This document shows positions 62,983 through 64,000 of a stretch of 64,000 nt of DNA, in pieces. This DNA comes from CAVVSD01 sp963757125 (GTDB taxonomy: Bacteria > Actinomycetota > Thermoleophilia > Solirubrobacterales > Solirubrobacteraceae). Under the pieces are notes generated by a model. The model saw only the letters and a program-made list of their open reading frames with translations. It was not told where the DNA came from and searched no databases. The stretch lies in NCBI GenBank assembly GCA_963757125.1, contig CAVWQP010000009.1, positions 1 through 64,000 on the forward strand. Reading direction: 5' to 3'. Numbering within the stretch: position 1 is the stretch's first letter; every line of letters begins with the position of its first letter. The position numbers and the translations under genes were made by a program.

Positions 62983-64000
62983 CAGACGGCTCGCCAGACG
63001 TCGTCGCCCAGGAGGATCCTGCCGGCCTCCTCCGGTCCCTGGGTGCCCGCCTCGTAGGTCGTCGGCGGCGCGAGGCCCGCCGCCCACGCCTGCTCGACCG
63101 GGTCGATGATGCGCCACTGCGCCTCGGCCTCGTCGTTGCGCGTGAAGAGCGTCGCGTCGCCGCGCATGACGTCGAGGATGAGTCGCTCGTAGGCCTCCGG
63201 CGACTCCGACATGAACGCGGTCCCGTACAGGAACTCCATGTTCACGGGGCGGATCCGCATCCGGGTGCCGGGCACCTTCGCGCCGAGCGAGAGCGACACC
63301 CCCTCGTTGGGCTGCACGGTCATGACGAGCTGGTTCGGCCGCACGTCCTGCGTGCCGTCCTGCTGGAAGCCGAGGTGCGGGACCGGCTTGAGGACGACGG
63401 CGATCTCGGTGACCTTGCGGGCCATGCGCTTGGCCGTCCGCAGGTACATCGGGACGCCCGCCCAGCGCCAGTTGTCGACCTCGAGGCGCAGCGCCGCGAA
63501 GGTCTCCGTCGTCGAGTCCGACGGGACGCCCTCCTCCTCGTGGTAGCCCACGGCGTCCTCGCCGCCGACGGTGCCCGCGGTGTACTGGGCGCGGACCGAC
63601 ATCTCCGGCACCTCCTCGACCGTCGGAGGCGTGATCGCGCGGAGCACCTTCACCTTCTCGTCGCGGACCTCGTCGGCCGTGAACATCACCGGCGGCTCCA
63701 TGCAGAGCAGGCACAGGAGCTGGAGCATGTGGTTCTGCACGAGGTCGCGCACCGCGCCGGCGCTGTCGTAGTAGCTCGCGCGGCTGCCGATGCCGATGTC
63801 CTCGGCCGCGGTGATCTGGACGTGGTCGATGTAGTTGCGGTTCCAGAGCGGCTCGAAGAGCCCGTTGGCGAAGCGGAACGCCAGGACGTTCTGGACGGTC
63901 TCCTTGCCCAGGTAGTGGTCGATGCGGAAGACCTGGCGCTCCTCGAAGACGCTCAGCACGCGGCGGTTGAGCTCCTCCGCCTCCGCGAGGCTCGTGCCGA
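62982..64000 (-). CDS. zwf: Glucose-6-phosphate dehydrogenase, C-terminal part
   Basis: About 340 residues to the window edge; the N-terminal Rossmann part is outside. FRIDHYLGKETVQNVLAFRF holds the catalytic His motif (DHYLGKE). GTRMRIRPVNMEFLYGTAF and PEAYERLILDVMRGDATLFT are characteristic of the C-terminal G6PDH domain. Oxidises glucose 6-phosphate to the lactone, making NADPH. First gene, by position, of the pentose-phosphate unit with opcA, GH15, pgl and the phosphatase, all coupled. Confidence 0.95.
   Translation of the reverse strand, partial: GTSLAEAEELNRRVLSVFEERQVFRIDHYLGKETVQNVLAFRFANGLFEPLWNRNYIDHVQITAAEDIGIGSRASYYDSAGAVRDLVQNHMLQLLCLLCMEPPVMFTADEVRDEKVKVLRAITPPTVEEVPEMSVRAQYTAGTVGGEDAVGYHEEEGVPSDSTTETFAALRLEVDNWRWAGVPMYLRTAKRMARKVTEIAVVLKPVPHLGFQQDGTQDVRPNQLVMTVQPNEGVSLSLGAKVPGTRMRIRPVNMEFLYGTAFMSESPEAYERLILDVMRGDATLFTRNDEAEAQWRIIDPVEQAWAAGLAPPTTYEAGTQGPEEAGRILLGDDVWRAV

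Noticed and set aside
60070..63057. A 995-codon plus-strand frame opposite GH15 and OpcA
   Set aside because: Antisense shadow; the minus strand carries unambiguous GH15 and OpcA signatures throughout.

Overview
This is one contiguous stretch of a very GC-rich bacterial chromosome with tightly packed genes, many 4-bp ATGA/GTGA overlaps, frequent GTG/TTG starts and almost no intergenic DNA. The gene set (oxidative pentose phosphate genes with OpcA, EgtB/EgtD, class III-like PhaC, ECF41 sigma factor, large LuxR-type ATPase, NarL-type kinases) points to a soil actinobacterium. The style of the secreted and hypothetical proteins suggests Thermoleophilia/Solirubrobacterales (Conexibacter or Solirubrobacter-like); that rank is an inference. 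No rRNA, tRNA, CRISPR or insertion sequence was found.

1-10.9 kb is an exopolysaccharide or cell-surface glycan locus: hexapeptide acyltransferases at both ends, a secreted anchored protein, a GT2 and two GT4 glycosyltransferases, an FkbM, a class I and a TylF methyltransferase, a Wzx-like flippase and a polysaccharide pyruvyl transferase. Almost every gene here is broken by small frameshifts although the joined frames give intact domains without premature stops, so the assembled sequence is probably faulty here. 11-16.5 kb holds a cold-shock protein, a 21-residue membrane peptide gene, a hydrolase/rhodanese pair, a TetR/lactone-oxidase pair and a divergent 3-hydroxybutyrate dehydrogenase/PhaC-like pair. 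16.5-18.4 kb has no gene I can identify.

18.4-23.3 kb carries a DAPG-hydrolase-like protein, a trypsin-like secreted protease, and the polyhydroxyalkanoate (PHA) genes: XRE regulator, phasin-like protein, PhaC, PhaB, closed by a 15-bp hairpin. 23.3-27 kb is a probable hydroquinone-type ring-cleavage operon (MetE-like protein, LinE/PcpA-type dioxygenase, maleylacetate reductase) controlled by a TetR protein with two matching 19-bp palindromes. 27.2-31.9 kb has a thiolase (PhaA/AtoB), an alanine-racemase-fold protein, an acyl-CoA ligase and an enoyl-CoA hydratase. The ring-cleavage product, 3-oxoadipate and thiolysis could feed acetyl-CoA to PHA, which would link these blocks.

32-38.1 kb has a secreted PASTA-like protein, a GAF histidine kinase and a four-gene ABC exporter/kinase/response-regulator operon. 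38.1-42.3 kb has YceI with an ECF41-type promoter next to the ECF41 sigma gene, and a GH13 TreS-like enzyme coupled to a flavin oxidoreductase. 42.3-47.5 kb has an acyl-CoA dehydrogenase, a membrane zincin, two GNATs, DAHP synthase, a VOC protein and a YbhN-like membrane protein. 47.5-52.5 kb has ergothioneine genes egtB-egtD, a MetE-family protein, an ArsB-like transporter and a USP protein. 52.4-58.7 kb has a 903-aa LuxR ATPase, a methyltransferase, a hydrolase-glycosyltransferase fusion and a phasin-like protein. 58.7-64 kb is the operon zwf-opcA-GH15-pgl-phosphatase, running off the right edge.

Outside the left arm, isolated single-base frameshifts remain, several of them extra bases in GGG runs; these look like sequencing indels and are flagged per gene.
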